DNA of 6,606 nucleotides, taken from NCBI GenBank assembly GCA_027037705.1, contig JALVYZ010000402.1, forward strand, positions 1 to 6,606. The letters run 5' to 3'. Shown here in pieces: positions 1 through 6,487 of this stretch. The translations under genes and the position numbers were made by a program. Within the stretch, counting starts at the first letter, position 1. Each line of letters begins with the position of its first letter. The notes beneath the pieces were generated by a model. The model made no database searches and was not told the origin of the DNA. It saw only the letters and a list, made by a program, of their open reading frames with translations. This DNA comes from a bacterium (GTDB taxonomy: Bacteria; DYJV01; JALVYZ01).

Positions 1-203
1 GGCCACAGTTTTATTTTAGGACGACAGATGTGACAGGTACGATAAAGTTACCAGAGGGAGTAGAGATGGTGATGCCAGGAGATAATATACAGATGGAAGT
101 GGAATTGATAACGCCGATAGCGATGGAAGAAGGGTTAAGATTTGCGATAAGAGAAGGTGGAAGGACAGTAGGAGCAGGTGTAGTTACTAAAATAATTGAA
201 TAA
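1..203 (+). CDS. tuf: Elongation factor Tu, C-terminal part (5' truncated by window edge)
   Basis: This is the last 66 codons of EF-Tu, the GTPase that carries aminoacyl-tRNA to the ribosomal A site. The reading frame starts at base 3 and ends at TAA 201-203. The visible part is the end of the third (beta-barrel) domain. It shows the family signatures [12 protein letters not shown], a VMPGDN turn and the closing [18 protein letters not shown] stretch, so identity is not in doubt. The GTPase domain lies outside the window. Only 17 nt separate the stop from rpsJ, with no terminator, so tuf is probably co-transcribed with the S10 operon as in fused str-S10 clusters. Codon use is odd: 22 of 66 codons end in G (several ACG, GCG, GTG, and a CCG) and none ends in C, whereas rpsJ has 15 of 103 ending in G. 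Confidence 0.97.
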   Translation, partial: PQFYFRTTDVTGTIKLPEGVEMVMPGDNIQMEVELITPIAMEEGLRFAIREGGRTVGAGVVTKIIE

Positions 204-220
204 ATTTAGATGAGGTAGCA

Positions 221-532
221 ATGGAAGGAAAAAAAATAAAAATAAAAATGAAAGCTTATGACCATGCGTTGTTGGATAGATCTGTTGAGAATATTGTAGC
301 TACAGTGAAAAGAACAGGGACTAAAGTATCTGGTCCAATACCATTGCCAACTAAGATTAGAAGATATACTGTAATTAGAGCGCCACATAAATATAAAGAT
401 TCAAGAGAACAATTTGAAATGAGAATTCATAAAAGATTACTTTACATTTACAATCCGACACAAGAAACAATTGATGAATTAATGAAGCTTGATATTCCAG
501 CAGGAGTAGATGTAGAAATTAAAACTTATTAA
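221..532 (+). CDS. rpsJ: 30S ribosomal protein S10 (NusE)
   Basis: S10 is a 30S head protein. In bacteria it also acts as NusE, pairing with NusB in rRNA antitermination and binding NusG/Spt5. The product is 103 residues, the same as E. coli S10. The N-terminus [17 protein letters not shown] (residues 5-21) matches the family's first strand and helix. Residues 39-76 carry the hallmark [20 protein letters not shown] and the [13 protein letters not shown] segment, followed by the usual [11 protein letters not shown] ending. The start is ATG 221 with SD-like GAGGT at 212-216, 4 nt upstream. It is normally the first gene of the S10 operon, but here it follows tuf by 17 nt, leaving no room for a regulatory leader. 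Identification is certain from sequence. Confidence 0.99.
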   Translation: MEGKKIKIKMKAYDHALLDRSVENIVATVKRTGTKVSGPIPLPTKIRRYTVIRAPHKYKDSREQFEMRIHKRLLYIYNPTQETIDELMKLDIPAGVDVEIKTY

Positions 533-543
533 AGGGTAAAATC

Positions 544-1161
544 ATGGAAATAGAAGGAATAATAGGAAAAAAAATAGGAATGACACATATTTTTAACCAA
601 GAGGGTAATATTATACCAGTGACTGTTGTTGAAGCTGGACCATGTTATGTGATTCAGAAAAAGGAGAATTCAGTGCAGCTTGGATTTATCCCTCAAAAAA
701 TGCAGAGAGTTCCTAAACCTTTACAGGGACATTTCAAAAAAGCTGGTAAAGGTTGCTTTAAAGTTTTAAAAGAATTTAAAATAAAACCTGGTGATGAAAT
801 AAAACCTGGTGATGAAATTAAAATTTCAGACTTATTTAAACCTGGCGATTTTTTGCATGTTACTGGTAAGTCTAAGGGAAGAGGTTTTACAGGTGTTATG
901 AAAAGATGGAATTTTAGTGGTGGAAGAGATTCTCATGGAGCAAAACAGGTTCATAGAAAAGGTGGATCTATTGGAATGAGTGCATATCCTGGAAGAGTTT
1001 TAAAAGGGAAAAAAATGCCAGGACATTATGGTAATGAAAAAGTTACTATTAAAAATCTTATGGTTGTAGATGTTAGAGAAAATGAAAATTTAATTTTTAT
1101 AAAAGGTGCAATTCCTGGCCATAATAATTCAATTGTGTATTTAAGAAAACAATATTTTTAA
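544..1161 (+). CDS. rplC: 50S ribosomal protein L3
   Basis: L3 is an early 50S assembly protein that binds 23S rRNA near its 3' end and sends a loop toward the peptidyl-transferase centre. The product is 205 residues (E. coli 209). Family motifs in order are [10 protein letters not shown] (8-17), [10 protein letters not shown] (25-34), [19 protein letters not shown] (106-124) and [25 protein letters not shown] (141-165). The glutamine methylated by PrmB in E. coli L3 (in GQNQTPG) aligns with Ala here, so that modification is not expected. Residues 80-91 are a perfect IKPGDE duplication from an 18-bp tandem DNA repeat, with a third KPGD at 99-102. Total length is still normal. The start is ATG 544 with only a weak SD-like AGGG at 533-536, 11 nt after rpsJ. 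Confidence 0.99.
   Translation: MEIEGIIGKKIGMTHIFNQEGNIIPVTVVEAGPCYVIQKKENSVQLGFIPQKMQRVPKPLQGHFKKAGKGCFKVLKEFKIKPGDEIKPGDEIKISDLFKPGDFLHVTGKSKGRGFTGVMKRWNFSGGRDSHGAKQVHRKGGSIGMSAYPGRVLKGKKMPGHYGNEKVTIKNLMVVDVRENENLIFIKGAIPGHNNSIVYLRKQYF
781..816 (+). repeat. Perfect 18-bp tandem duplication inside rplC
   Basis: Two adjacent identical copies of ATAAAACCTGGTGATGAA occupy 781-798 and 799-816. They are in frame and encode IKPGDE twice (L3 residues 80-91). A partial third copy, AAACCTGGCGAT at 838-849, gives KPGD once more. The segment aligns with a length-variable surface region of L3 (EFRLAEGEEFTVGQSI in E. coli), so it is compatible with a functional protein. Both copies keep identical codons, which suggests a recent duplication or correction between copies, but that is inference. 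Confidence 0.9.
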
Positions 1162-1174
1162 CCTGGAGTGAAAA

Positions 1175-1792
1175 ATGCCAACTATTGATGTATATAATAT
1201 GAATAAGGAAGTTGTTGAAAAGTTAGAATTAGATGATGCTATTTTTAATGGTGAAATAAAGTATCATTTAATGAAAGCTTATGTAGAATGGCAACTTGCT
1301 AAAAGAAGAAGTGGAAATGCTCATACGAAAACAAGAGGTGAAGTTAGAGGTGGTGGAAGAAAGCCATGGAGACAAAAAGGGACAGGAAGGGCAAGAGCAG
1401 GCTCTATTAGATCTCCATTATGGAAAGGTGGTGGAGTTGTTTTTGGACCACGTAAAAGAGATTGGAGTTTTAAGTTAAATAAAAAAGTTAAGAAAAATGC
1501 TATTAAATCAGCATTAAACTATAAATTAAAGAATAATTTAATCTATGTAATAGATAAATTAGAACTTCCAGAGATAAAAACAAAAAATGTTGTTGAATTT
1601 ATGAAAAAATTTGAAATAGATTCTGTTTTATTTGTTGATATAGAGAATGAAAAATTAAAATTATCATCAAGAAACATCGTAAATGTAAAATATCTTGAAA
1701 ATAATGGATTAAATGTATTTGATATTTTAAAACATGATTTCTTGGTAATTTCAAAAGATTCTCTTTTACAAGTAGAAGGAGCATTATCATGA
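1175..1792 (+). CDS. rplD: 50S ribosomal protein L4
   Basis: L4 binds 23S rRNA and lines the narrow part of the peptide exit tunnel together with L22. In E. coli it also represses its own operon through the S10 leader. The product is 205 residues (E. coli 201). The extended tunnel loop is clear at residues 50-91: HTKTRGEVRGGGRKPWRQKG, then TGRARAGSIRSPLWKGGGVVFGP. The C-terminal part is a divergent but plausible alpha/beta domain with the usual FLVISKDSLLQVEGAL-type ending. The start is ATG 1175 with SD GGAG at 1165-1168, 13 nt after rplC. The stop overlaps the rplW start by 4 nt (ATGA). No S10-type leader is visible upstream of rpsJ, so E. coli-style L4 autoregulation has no obvious target in this window. 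Confidence 0.99.
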   Translation: MPTIDVYNMNKEVVEKLELDDAIFNGEIKYHLMKAYVEWQLAKRRSGNAHTKTRGEVRGGGRKPWRQKGTGRARAGSIRSPLWKGGGVVFGPRKRDWSFKLNKKVKKNAIKSALNYKLKNNLIYVIDKLELPEIKTKNVVEFMKKFEIDSVLFVDIENEKLKLSSRNIVNVKYLENNGLNVFDILKHDFLVISKDSLLQVEGALS

Positions 1793-2082
1793 AAATTAAA
1801 ACTGAATACGATATAATAAAAAGACCTATTATTACTGAAAAATTGACTATGATTCAAGAAGAGAACCCAAATATAGTTGGATTTATTGTTGATAAAAGAG
1901 CAACAAAGCCAGAAATTAAAAAGGCTGTAGAAAAGATTTTTAATGTGAAAGTAAAAAAGGTAAGAGTTATTAATATGAAGCCAAAACCAAAAAGTCTTGG
2001 CAGATTCCAAGGTAGAAGCACAAGTTTTAAAAAGGCATATGTAATTTTAGAGAAAGGTGAAAAAATTAACTTTATTGAATAG
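1789..2082 (+). CDS. rplW: 50S ribosomal protein L23
   Basis: L23 sits at the exit of the peptide tunnel and is the docking point for trigger factor and the signal recognition particle. The product is 97 residues, near the usual bacterial length. Typical features are the N-terminal [13 protein letters not shown] (8-20), the helix [23 protein letters not shown] (38-60), the basic loop [13 protein letters not shown] (64-76) and the final strand [14 protein letters not shown] (80-93). ATG 1789 overlaps the rplD stop as ATGA, with SD AAGGAG at 1776-1781 inside rplD, so translation is probably coupled to L4. rplB follows after 11 nt. Confidence 0.99.
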   Translation: MKIKTEYDIIKRPIITEKLTMIQEENPNIVGFIVDKRATKPEIKKAVEKIFNVKVKKVRVINMKPKPKSLGRFQGRSTSFKKAYVILEKGEKINFIE

Positions 2083-2093
2083 ACGAGGGGATT

Positions 2094-2915
2094 ATGGGAA
2101 TTAAAACATTTAAACCAATTACACCAGGATTAAGATTTAAAACTGTTTTAACAAAGGAAGAAATTACAAAACAAGAACCTGAAAAATCATTGACTATTTG
2201 GTTAAATAGAGGAAATGGAAGAAATAATTATGGAAGAATAACATGTAGACATCGTGGCGGAGGTCATAAAAGAAAATATAGAATTATAGACTTTAAACGA
2301 GATAAATTTGGCATACCTGCAAAGGTAGCTTCTATTGAATACGATCCAAATAGAAGTGCAAATATTGCGCTTTTACATTATGCAGATGGTGAAAAAAGAT
2401 ATATAATTGCACCTCATAACTTAAAAGTTGGAGATACAGTTGAAAGTGGTCCTGTTGCTGATATAAAAATTGGGAATGCATTGCCACTTGAAAATATACC
2501 AGTTGGTACAGTTATACATAATGTTGAGTTAACTCCTGGTAAAGGAGCTCAGATTGCAAGAGCTGCAGGTTCATTCTGCCAGCTAACAGGTAAAGAAGGA
2601 AATTACGCTATATTAAAAATGCCTTCTGGAGAATTGAGAAAAGTTCATTTAAAATGCATGGCAACAATAGGGCAGGTTGGTAATCTTGATTGGGAAAATG
2701 TTACAATAGGAAAAGCTGGTAGATCAAGATGGTTAGGAAGAAGACCTCATGTTAGAGGTGTTGCAATGAACCCTATTGACCATCCACTTGGTGGTGGTGA
2801 AGGAAGGTCATCTGGTGGAAGACATCCTTGTTCTCCATGGGGATGGAATACTAAAGGAATGAAAACAAGAAAAAATAAATTAACAGATAAATTTATAATT
2901 AAGAGGAGAAAATAA
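2094..2915 (+). CDS. rplB: 50S ribosomal protein L2
   Basis: L2 is one of the most conserved 50S proteins. It binds 23S rRNA, helps join the subunits and lies near the peptidyl-transferase centre. The product is 273 residues, the same as E. coli. Motifs include [20 protein letters not shown] (about 44-63), [24 protein letters not shown] in the OB-like domain, [15 protein letters not shown] in the middle, and [17 protein letters not shown] plus [18 protein letters not shown] near the C-terminus. The functionally important His (E. coli H229, here H230 counting Met) is kept. The second His of the usual DHPHGG motif is Leu232. The start is ATG 2094 with SD GAGGGG at 2085-2090. The stop is 2 nt before rpsS. 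Confidence 0.99.
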   Translation: MGIKTFKPITPGLRFKTVLTKEEITKQEPEKSLTIWLNRGNGRNNYGRITCRHRGGGHKRKYRIIDFKRDKFGIPAKVASIEYDPNRSANIALLHYADGEKRYIIAPHNLKVGDTVESGPVADIKIGNALPLENIPVGTVIHNVELTPGKGAQIARAAGSFCQLTGKEGNYAILKMPSGELRKVHLKCMATIGQVGNLDWENVTIGKAGRSRWLGRRPHVRGVAMNPIDHPLGGGEGRSSGGRHPCSPWGWNTKGMKTRKNKLTDKFIIKRRK

Positions 2916-2917
2916 AA

Positions 2918-3202
2918 ATGCCAAGGTCATTAAAGAAGGGACCATTTGTTGATTATCATTTATTAGAAAAAATCCAGAAATATGAAAGAGGTAAAAAAAT
3001 AATAAATACTTACTCAAGAAGGTCTACTATAATTCCAGAAATGGTAGGTTTTACAATTGGTGTTCACAATGGAAGAAAGTTTATACCTGTTTATATAACT
3101 GAAGAAATGGTAGGGCATAAATTAGGAGAATTTGCGCCAACAAGAACTTTTTATGGGCATGCAGGAGACAAAAAGGCTAAAAAGAAAAAAGGAGCAAAGT
3201 AA
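2918..3202 (+). CDS. rpsS: 30S ribosomal protein S19
   Basis: S19 is a 30S head protein that pairs with S13 and lies near the A-site finger and tRNA. The product is 94 residues (E. coli 92). It shows the N-terminal [18 protein letters not shown] (2-19), the central [20 protein letters not shown] (31-50) and [20 protein letters not shown] (51-70), then [15 protein letters not shown] and a lysine-rich tail. The start is ATG 2918, 2 nt after rplB. Its SD, AGAGGAG at 2902-2908, lies in the last codons of rplB, implying coupled translation. The stop TAA at 3200-3202 directly abuts the rplV ATG. Confidence 0.99.
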   Translation: MPRSLKKGPFVDYHLLEKIQKYERGKKIINTYSRRSTIIPEMVGFTIGVHNGRKFIPVYITEEMVGHKLGEFAPTRTFYGHAGDKKAKKKKGAK

Positions 3203-3535
3203 ATGGAAGCTAAAGCGAAATTAAGATATTTAAGAATGAGCCCAACAAAAGTTAGATATGTAGCTGATTTGATTAGAGGTAAAAATGTCAATGAAGCGTT
3301 AGCTATTTTAAATTTATCAATTAAAAAAGCTGCTAAACCTCTAAAGAAACTTCTTGAAAGTGCTATTTCAAATGCAAAAGAGACTGGAAAAATAGATATA
3401 GATAATTTAGTTGTGCATAAACTTCTTGTAGATGAGGGGCCTACTCTTAAAAGATTCAGGCCGCGAGCTATGGGAAGAGCAACAATGATAAGAAAAAGAA
3501 CAAGCCATATTACTATAATCCTTAAAGAAGAATAG
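3203..3535 (+). CDS. rplV: 50S ribosomal protein L22
   Basis: L22 binds all domains of 23S rRNA, and its beta-hairpin forms part of the exit-tunnel constriction opposite L4. The product is 110 residues, the same as E. coli. Recognisable parts are [22 protein letters not shown] (5-26), the helix [13 protein letters not shown] (48-60) and the tunnel hairpin [20 protein letters not shown] (76-95) followed by [12 protein letters not shown]. The start is ATG 3203, with no gap after rpsS. SD AAGGAG at 3189-3194 lies inside the lysine-rich end of rpsS. Its stop TAG overlaps the strong SD that serves rpsC. Confidence 0.99.
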   Translation: MEAKAKLRYLRMSPTKVRYVADLIRGKNVNEALAILNLSIKKAAKPLKKLLESAISNAKETGKIDIDNLVVHKLLVDEGPTLKRFRPRAMGRATMIRKRTSHITIILKEE

Positions 3536-3540
3536 GAGGT
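3534..3540 (+). promoter_or_regulatory. Strong ribosome binding site supporting the TTG start of rpsC
   Basis: AGGAGGT is a full anti-SD match. It overlaps the rplV stop codon (TAG 3533-3535) and lies 5 nt before TTG 3546. No in-frame ATG or GTG lies between the rplV stop and the conserved MGQKVNP start of S3, so this site decides the start. Confidence 0.85.
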
Positions 3541-3545
3541 GTATA

Positions 3546-4196
3546 TTGGGACAGAAAGTTAATCCAATAGGTTTTAGATTAAAAATTTTAAAAGATTGGG
3601 ATTCAAAGTGGTATAATGAAAAAAATTATACTAAATACTTACATGAAGACCTTGCTTTAAAGAAGTTTATAAAAAATAAGTACAAACATGCAGGTGTTGC
3701 AAAAGTAACTATTAAAAGAGTCTCAGAAAAAATAACTGTAACTATTCATACTGCACGACCAGGTTTGGTAATTGGGAAAAAAGGTGCAGAAATTGATAGA
3801 ACAAAAGAAGAGATAAAGAAAAAATTTAATATAGATCCTTATTTAAATATTTTTGAAGTAAAAATACCAGAAACAAATGCGCAATTAGTAGCAGAAAATG
3901 TTGCTTATCAAATTGAAAGAAGAGTCTCTTTTAGAAGAGCAATGAAAAGAAGTGTTATGAATGCAAGAAAATTTGGAGTTGAAGGTATAAAAGTTATGGT
4001 TGCTGGTAGGTTAGCTGGAGCTGAAATGGCAAGAACTGAATGGTACAGGGAAGGAAGAGTCCCTTTACAAACATTGAGAGCAGACATAGATTATGGCTTT
4101 GCTGAAGCAATGACAACATATGGAGTAATAGGTGTAAAAGTCTGGATTTTCCATGGAGAAAAAATTCCAAAAGGTGAAACAAATATCAAGCTATAG
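3546..4196 (+). CDS. rpsC: 30S ribosomal protein S3
   Basis: S3 is a 30S head protein at the mRNA entry tunnel. With S4 and S5 it contributes to mRNA unwinding. The product is 216 residues (E. coli 233); it lacks the long basic C-terminal tail of E. coli S3, a normal variation. The N-terminus [12 protein letters not shown] fixes the start at TTG 3546. A type II KH domain carries the GxxG loop in [13 protein letters not shown] (71-83, GKKG at 77-80). The C-terminal domain has [14 protein letters not shown], in which Arg130, Arg131 and Lys134 match the E. coli unwinding residues, then [17 protein letters not shown] and [16 protein letters not shown]. It sits 10 nt after rplV and 14 nt before rplP. 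Confidence 0.99.
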   Translation: MGQKVNPIGFRLKILKDWDSKWYNEKNYTKYLHEDLALKKFIKNKYKHAGVAKVTIKRVSEKITVTIHTARPGLVIGKKGAEIDRTKEEIKKKFNIDPYLNIFEVKIPETNAQLVAENVAYQIERRVSFRRAMKRSVMNARKFGVEGIKVMVAGRLAGAEMARTEWYREGRVPLQTLRADIDYGFAEAMTTYGVIGVKVWIFHGEKIPKGETNIKL

Positions 4197-4210
4197 AAGG
4201 AGAATGAAAA

Positions 4211-4624
4211 ATGTTAATGCCTAAAAAAGTTAAATATAGAAAACAACAAAAAGGTAGAATAAAAGGGATTGCAACGAGAGGGAATACATTAAATTTTGGT
4301 TCATACGGTTTACAAGCCTTAGAACACGGAAAAATTACACAAAGACAAATAGAAGCAGCAAGAATTGCTATGACAAGACATGCTAAAAGAGGTGGTAAAA
4401 TTTGGATTAGAATATTTCCTCATAAACCTATTACAAAAAAACCTCTTGAAACAAGAATGGGAAAAGGTAAAGGTGCAGTTGAGTACTGGGTAGCTCCAGT
4501 AAAAAGAGGAACAGTATTATATGAAATAGATGGAGTTCCTGAAAATGTGGCTTTAGAAGCATTAAGACTTGCATCACATAAATTACCTATAAAGACTAAA
4601 ATTATTACCAGAGAGGATTATTAA
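4211..4624 (+). CDS. rplP: 50S ribosomal protein L16
   Basis: L16 helps shape the A-site tRNA binding region of the 50S subunit and is a late assembly protein. The product is 137 residues (E. coli 136). Family features are [19 protein letters not shown] (1-19), [20 protein letters not shown] (29-48), [20 protein letters not shown] (50-69) and [20 protein letters not shown] (81-100), including the conserved Arg at 82 that is hydroxylated in E. coli. The start is ATG 4211, matching the usual MLMPK and lying 8 nt after SD AAGGAG (4197-4202). The second ATG (4217) would be too far from the SD. The gene ends 2 nt before rpmC. Confidence 0.99.
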   Translation: MLMPKKVKYRKQQKGRIKGIATRGNTLNFGSYGLQALEHGKITQRQIEAARIAMTRHAKRGGKIWIRIFPHKPITKKPLETRMGKGKGAVEYWVAPVKRGTVLYEIDGVPENVALEALRLASHKLPIKTKIITREDY

Positions 4625-4626
4625 AA

Positions 4627-4848
4627 ATGAAATGGAAAGATTATAAAACTGAAATAAGAAATCTATCTGTGAAGGATTTAAGAGCTAAGATAGTTGAATT
4701 AAAAAAAGAATTATTTAATTTAAGATTTCAACACTCAATAGGTGAGCTTGCACAAACTACTAATTTAAGGAATACAAAGAAAAAAATTGCAATAGCAATG
4801 ACAATATTAAATGAAAAGTTAAGAGAGGAAAAAGATGGTAAACGTTAG
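4627..4848 (+). CDS. rpmC: 50S ribosomal protein L29
   Basis: L29 is a small two-helix 50S protein at the tunnel exit next to L23. The product is 73 residues, a little longer than the 63 of E. coli, with a few extra residues at each end. The family core is [20 protein letters not shown] (11-30) followed by [20 protein letters not shown] (31-50) and a second helix [18 protein letters not shown]. The start is ATG 4627. SD GAGAGGA at 4611-4617 is within the end of rplP and 9 nt upstream. The last codons overlap rpsQ by 14 nt. Confidence 0.98.
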   Translation: MKWKDYKTEIRNLSVKDLRAKIVELKKELFNLRFQHSIGELAQTTNLRNTKKKIAIAMTILNEKLREEKDGKR

Positions 4849-5110
4849 TGAATTATTAAAAGGAAATGGAAAACAATTGACAGGTATTGTAGTTAGTAAT
4901 AAACCAGATAAAACTGTAGTTGTAAAAGTTGAAAGAGTTCAGAGACATCCTCTTTATGGTAAAAGAATTAAAAAACATAAAAAATTTATGGCTCATGATG
5001 AAAATAATGAATGCCAAATAGGAGATAAAGTTTTAATTAAAGAATGTCGTCCATTAAGTAAAAGAAAAAGATGGGTTTTAGTTAAAATTTTAGAAAGAAA
5101 AGAGATTTAA
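4835..5110 (+). CDS. rpsQ: 30S ribosomal protein S17
   Basis: S17 is an early-binding 30S body protein with an OB fold. The product is 91 residues (E. coli 84), with the extra residues at the N-terminus. Core motifs are [20 protein letters not shown] (15-34), [20 protein letters not shown] (37-56), [20 protein letters not shown] (57-76) and [11 protein letters not shown]. The start is ATG 4835, which overlaps rpmC by 14 nt and has AGAGAGGA at 4822-4829, 5 nt upstream. A downstream TTG at 4877 would give a start closer to the core. It is less likely because its spacing from any SD is poor. rplN follows after 14 nt. Confidence 0.98.
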   Translation: MVNVSELLKGNGKQLTGIVVSNKPDKTVVVKVERVQRHPLYGKRIKKHKKFMAHDENNECQIGDKVLIKECRPLSKRKRWVLVKILERKEI

Positions 5111-5124
5111 TATAGGAGTCAAAA

Positions 5125-5493
5125 ATGATTCAGACGGAAAGTAGATTAAAGGTTGCTGATAATAGTGGTGCAAAAGAAGTAATGTGTATCAAAGTATTAG
5201 GCGGTACAAGAAAAAGATATGCAACAATCGGTGATGTAATTGTTGTATCTGTTAAAGATGCAGTTCCTCATACAAAGGTAAAAAAAGGAGATGTCTTTAA
5301 AGCTGTTATTGTGAGAACAAAAAAAGAAGTTAGAAGGAAAGATGGTTCTTATATAAGATTTGATGAAAATGCAGCTGTTTTACTGAATAATCAATTTGAG
5401 CCTATAGGAACAAGAATTTTTGGACCTGTGGCGAGAGAGTTAAGACAGAAAAATTTTATGAAAATTATTTCTCTTGCACCAGAGGTATTGTAA
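5125..5493 (+). CDS. rplN: 50S ribosomal protein L14
   Basis: L14 is a conserved 50S interface protein that forms an intersubunit bridge and contacts L19. It is the target of the silencing factor RsfS. The product is 122 residues, very close to E. coli (123). Diagnostic stretches are [20 protein letters not shown] (1-20), CIKVLGG (21-27), [13 protein letters not shown] (36-48), [20 protein letters not shown] (53-72) and [13 protein letters not shown] (95-107), with the final SLAPEVL. It opens the spc part of the cluster. SD AGGAG at 5114-5118 lies 6 nt before ATG 5125. The 14-nt gap after rpsQ contains no promoter or terminator, so S10 and spc genes appear to be one transcription unit here. 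Confidence 0.99.
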   Translation: MIQTESRLKVADNSGAKEVMCIKVLGGTRKRYATIGDVIVVSVKDAVPHTKVKKGDVFKAVIVRTKKEVRRKDGSYIRFDENAAVLLNNQFEPIGTRIFGPVARELRQKNFMKIISLAPEVL

Positions 5494-5505
5494 AAGGAGA
5501 TAAAG

Positions 5506-5826
5506 ATGAGACCAAAGTTCCATGTTAAAAAAGATGATACAGTAATGGTATTAACAGGTAAAGATAAAGGGAAAACAGGTAAAATTTTAAAAGTTATACC
5601 TAAAAAAATGAGAGTTATTGTTGAAGGTGTTAATATTGTAAAAAAACATCAAAAACCAACACAGGCTAATCCAGAAGGTGGAATTATAACAAAAGAAGCA
5701 CCTATACATGTTTCAAATGTTTTACTTTTTTGTCCAAAATGTGCGAAAGGAGTAAGAACAAAAAAGAAAATTGAAGGTGATAAAAAAGTTAGAGTCTGTG
5801 TTAAATGTGGAAATGAATTTGATTAA
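5506..5826 (+). CDS. rplX: 50S ribosomal protein L24, zinc-ribbon (Cys4) form
   Basis: L24 is an assembly initiator of the 50S subunit that binds the 5' part of 23S rRNA near the tunnel exit. The product is 106 residues (E. coli 104). The KOW-type SH3 domain shows [20 protein letters not shown] (8-27), then [20 protein letters not shown] (39-58) and [15 protein letters not shown] (61-75). The C-terminal part has CPKC at 76-79 and CVKC at 98-101. These four cysteines fit a zinc ribbon as in Thermus L24; E. coli-type L24 has lost it. Zinc binding is inferred from the cysteine pattern. ATG 5506 follows an AAGGAG SD in the 12-nt gap after rplN. rplE follows after 13 nt. Confidence 0.99.
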   Translation: MRPKFHVKKDDTVMVLTGKDKGKTGKILKVIPKKMRVIVEGVNIVKKHQKPTQANPEGGIITKEAPIHVSNVLLFCPKCAKGVRTKKKIEGDKKVRVCVKCGNEFD

Positions 5827-5839
5827 TCAGGAGGAATAA

Positions 5840-6379
5840 ATGTCAAGGTTATATGAATTATATAAAAATGAAGTAGTTCCAAAATTAATGAAAGAATTTG
5901 GATATAAAAGTATAATGGAAGTTCCTAAATTGCATAAAGTTGTTTTAAATATGGGAGTAGGTGAAGCTGTTCAAAACATTAAGGTTTTGGATAATGCTGT
6001 AGAGGAGTTAACATTAATTGCAGGACAGAGAGCTGTTATAAGAAGAGCAAAAAAATCTGTTGCTACATTTAAATTAAGAAAAGGGATGCCTATTGGTTGT
6101 ATGGTTACTTTAAGAAAAAAGAAAATGTATGATTTTTTAGATAAACTTATGAATATTGCTTTGCCAAGAGTTAAAGATTTTAGAGGAGTTAGTCCAAAAT
6201 CTTTTGATGGAAGAGGTAATTATTCTCTTGGGATAAGGGAGCATACAATTTTCCCTGAAATAGATTATGATAAAATAGATAAAATTAAAGGACTTGGAAT
6301 TAATATTATAACAACAGCAAAGACAGATGAGGAAGCTAAAAAATTATTAGAATATTTAGGAATGCCATTTAGGAGTTAA
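5840..6379 (+). CDS. rplE: 50S ribosomal protein L5
   Basis: L5 binds 5S rRNA, is part of the central protuberance of the 50S subunit and contacts P-site tRNA. The product is 179 residues, the same as E. coli. Motifs are [20 protein letters not shown] (8-27), [15 protein letters not shown] (29-43), [20 protein letters not shown] (58-77), [16 protein letters not shown] (78-93), [19 protein letters not shown] (114-132) and [13 protein letters not shown]. The start is ATG 5840 with a strong SD AGGAGG at 5829-5834. In E. coli, S8 represses the spc operon by binding mRNA at the start of rplE; I could not judge by eye whether a comparable structure exists here. An unusually long gap of 108 nt follows. 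Confidence 0.99.
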   Translation: MSRLYELYKNEVVPKLMKEFGYKSIMEVPKLHKVVLNMGVGEAVQNIKVLDNAVEELTLIAGQRAVIRRAKKSVATFKLRKGMPIGCMVTLRKKKMYDFLDKLMNIALPRVKDFRGVSPKSFDGRGNYSLGIREHTIFPEIDYDKIDKIKGLGINIITTAKTDEEAKKLLEYLGMPFRS

Positions 6380-6387
6380 AAACAGTC

Positions 6388-6468
6388 GGGAGTTATTTAA
6401 TGGAAAATAAAAAAACTTTTTACAAGCTAATAAACCCGAACCACGAATCACAAATAACGAATTATTAA
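6388..6468 (+). other. Possible 22-codon small ORF with its own SD-like site in the rplE-rpsN gap
   Basis: ATG 6400 opens a 22-codon frame ending at TAA 6466-6468. It is preceded by GGGAG at 6388-6392 with a 7-nt spacer, which is good SD geometry. The predicted peptide begins MENKKTFYKLINP and ends [10 protein letters not shown] recognise no family. The second half is simply the translation of the 7-bp repeat, so the ORF may be a by-product of a repeat insertion. If translated, it would carry ribosomes to about 20 nt before the rpsN start and bridge the only large gap in the operon. Whether it is expressed cannot be told from sequence. Confidence 0.25.
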
Positions 6469-6475
6469 TAACATA
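6434..6475. repeat. Degenerate 7-bp tandem repeat, about four clear and two decayed units
   Basis: The bases split into successive heptamers ACCCGAA, CCACGAA, TCACAAA, TAACGAA, TTATTAA and TAACATA. The first four share the pattern NNACGAA with one or two changes each; the last two are weak. On the minus strand the motif reads TTCGTNN. The block ends where the rpsN ribosome binding site begins. It resembles short heptanucleotide tandem repeats scattered between genes in some bacteria, such as the STRR repeats of cyanobacteria, but membership in any such family is not shown by one copy. Confidence 0.55.
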
Positions 6476-6483
6476 AAGGAGGA
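6475..6483 (+). promoter_or_regulatory. Strong ribosome binding site supporting the TTG start of rpsN
   Basis: AAAGGAGGA has a strong anti-SD core (AAGGAGG at 6476-6482) and lies 4-5 nt before TTG 6488. No ATG replaces the TTG at the conserved MAKKS start of S14. As at rpsC, the non-ATG start is paired with one of the strongest SD sites in the window. Confidence 0.85.
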
Positions 6484-6487
6484 AAAA

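Noticed and set aside
206-388. 60-codon minus-strand frame over rpsJ
   Set aside because: Antisense shadow of rpsJ; aromatic and Ser-rich with no family resemblance.
1296-1478. 60-codon + strand frame inside rplD
   Set aside because: It is an out-of-frame reading of the most conserved part of L4, with low-complexity charged composition and no independent start signal.
1543-2010. 155-codon open frame on the minus strand across rplD and rplW
   Set aside because: It lies wholly antisense to two well-conserved ribosomal genes. Its Phe/Ser/Asn-rich product is what A-rich coding DNA gives when read backwards. No SD or recognisable motif.
4204-4224. Six-codon mini-ORF (ATG 4204 to TAA 4222-4224) overlapping the rplP start
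   Set aside because: Its ATG is only 1 nt from the SD that serves rplP at proper distance, so initiation there is unlikely. It is a chance frame.
6409-6421. A-run followed by C and T-run as a terminator hairpin
   Set aside because: A/T-only pairs with almost no loop cannot form a stable terminator stem, and the operon continues directly into rpsN.
6386-6439. TCGGG/CCCGA inverted pair as a possible terminator or riboswitch stem
   Set aside because: Only 5 bp with a loop over 40 nt, no extension by neighbouring pairs and no U-tract after it. Kept only as a weak remark in the gap finding.
6419-6448. TTTACA as a -35 box of an internal promoter for rpsN
   Set aside because: At 16-18 nt downstream there is no TATAAT-like hexamer; the bases there belong to the heptamer repeat.
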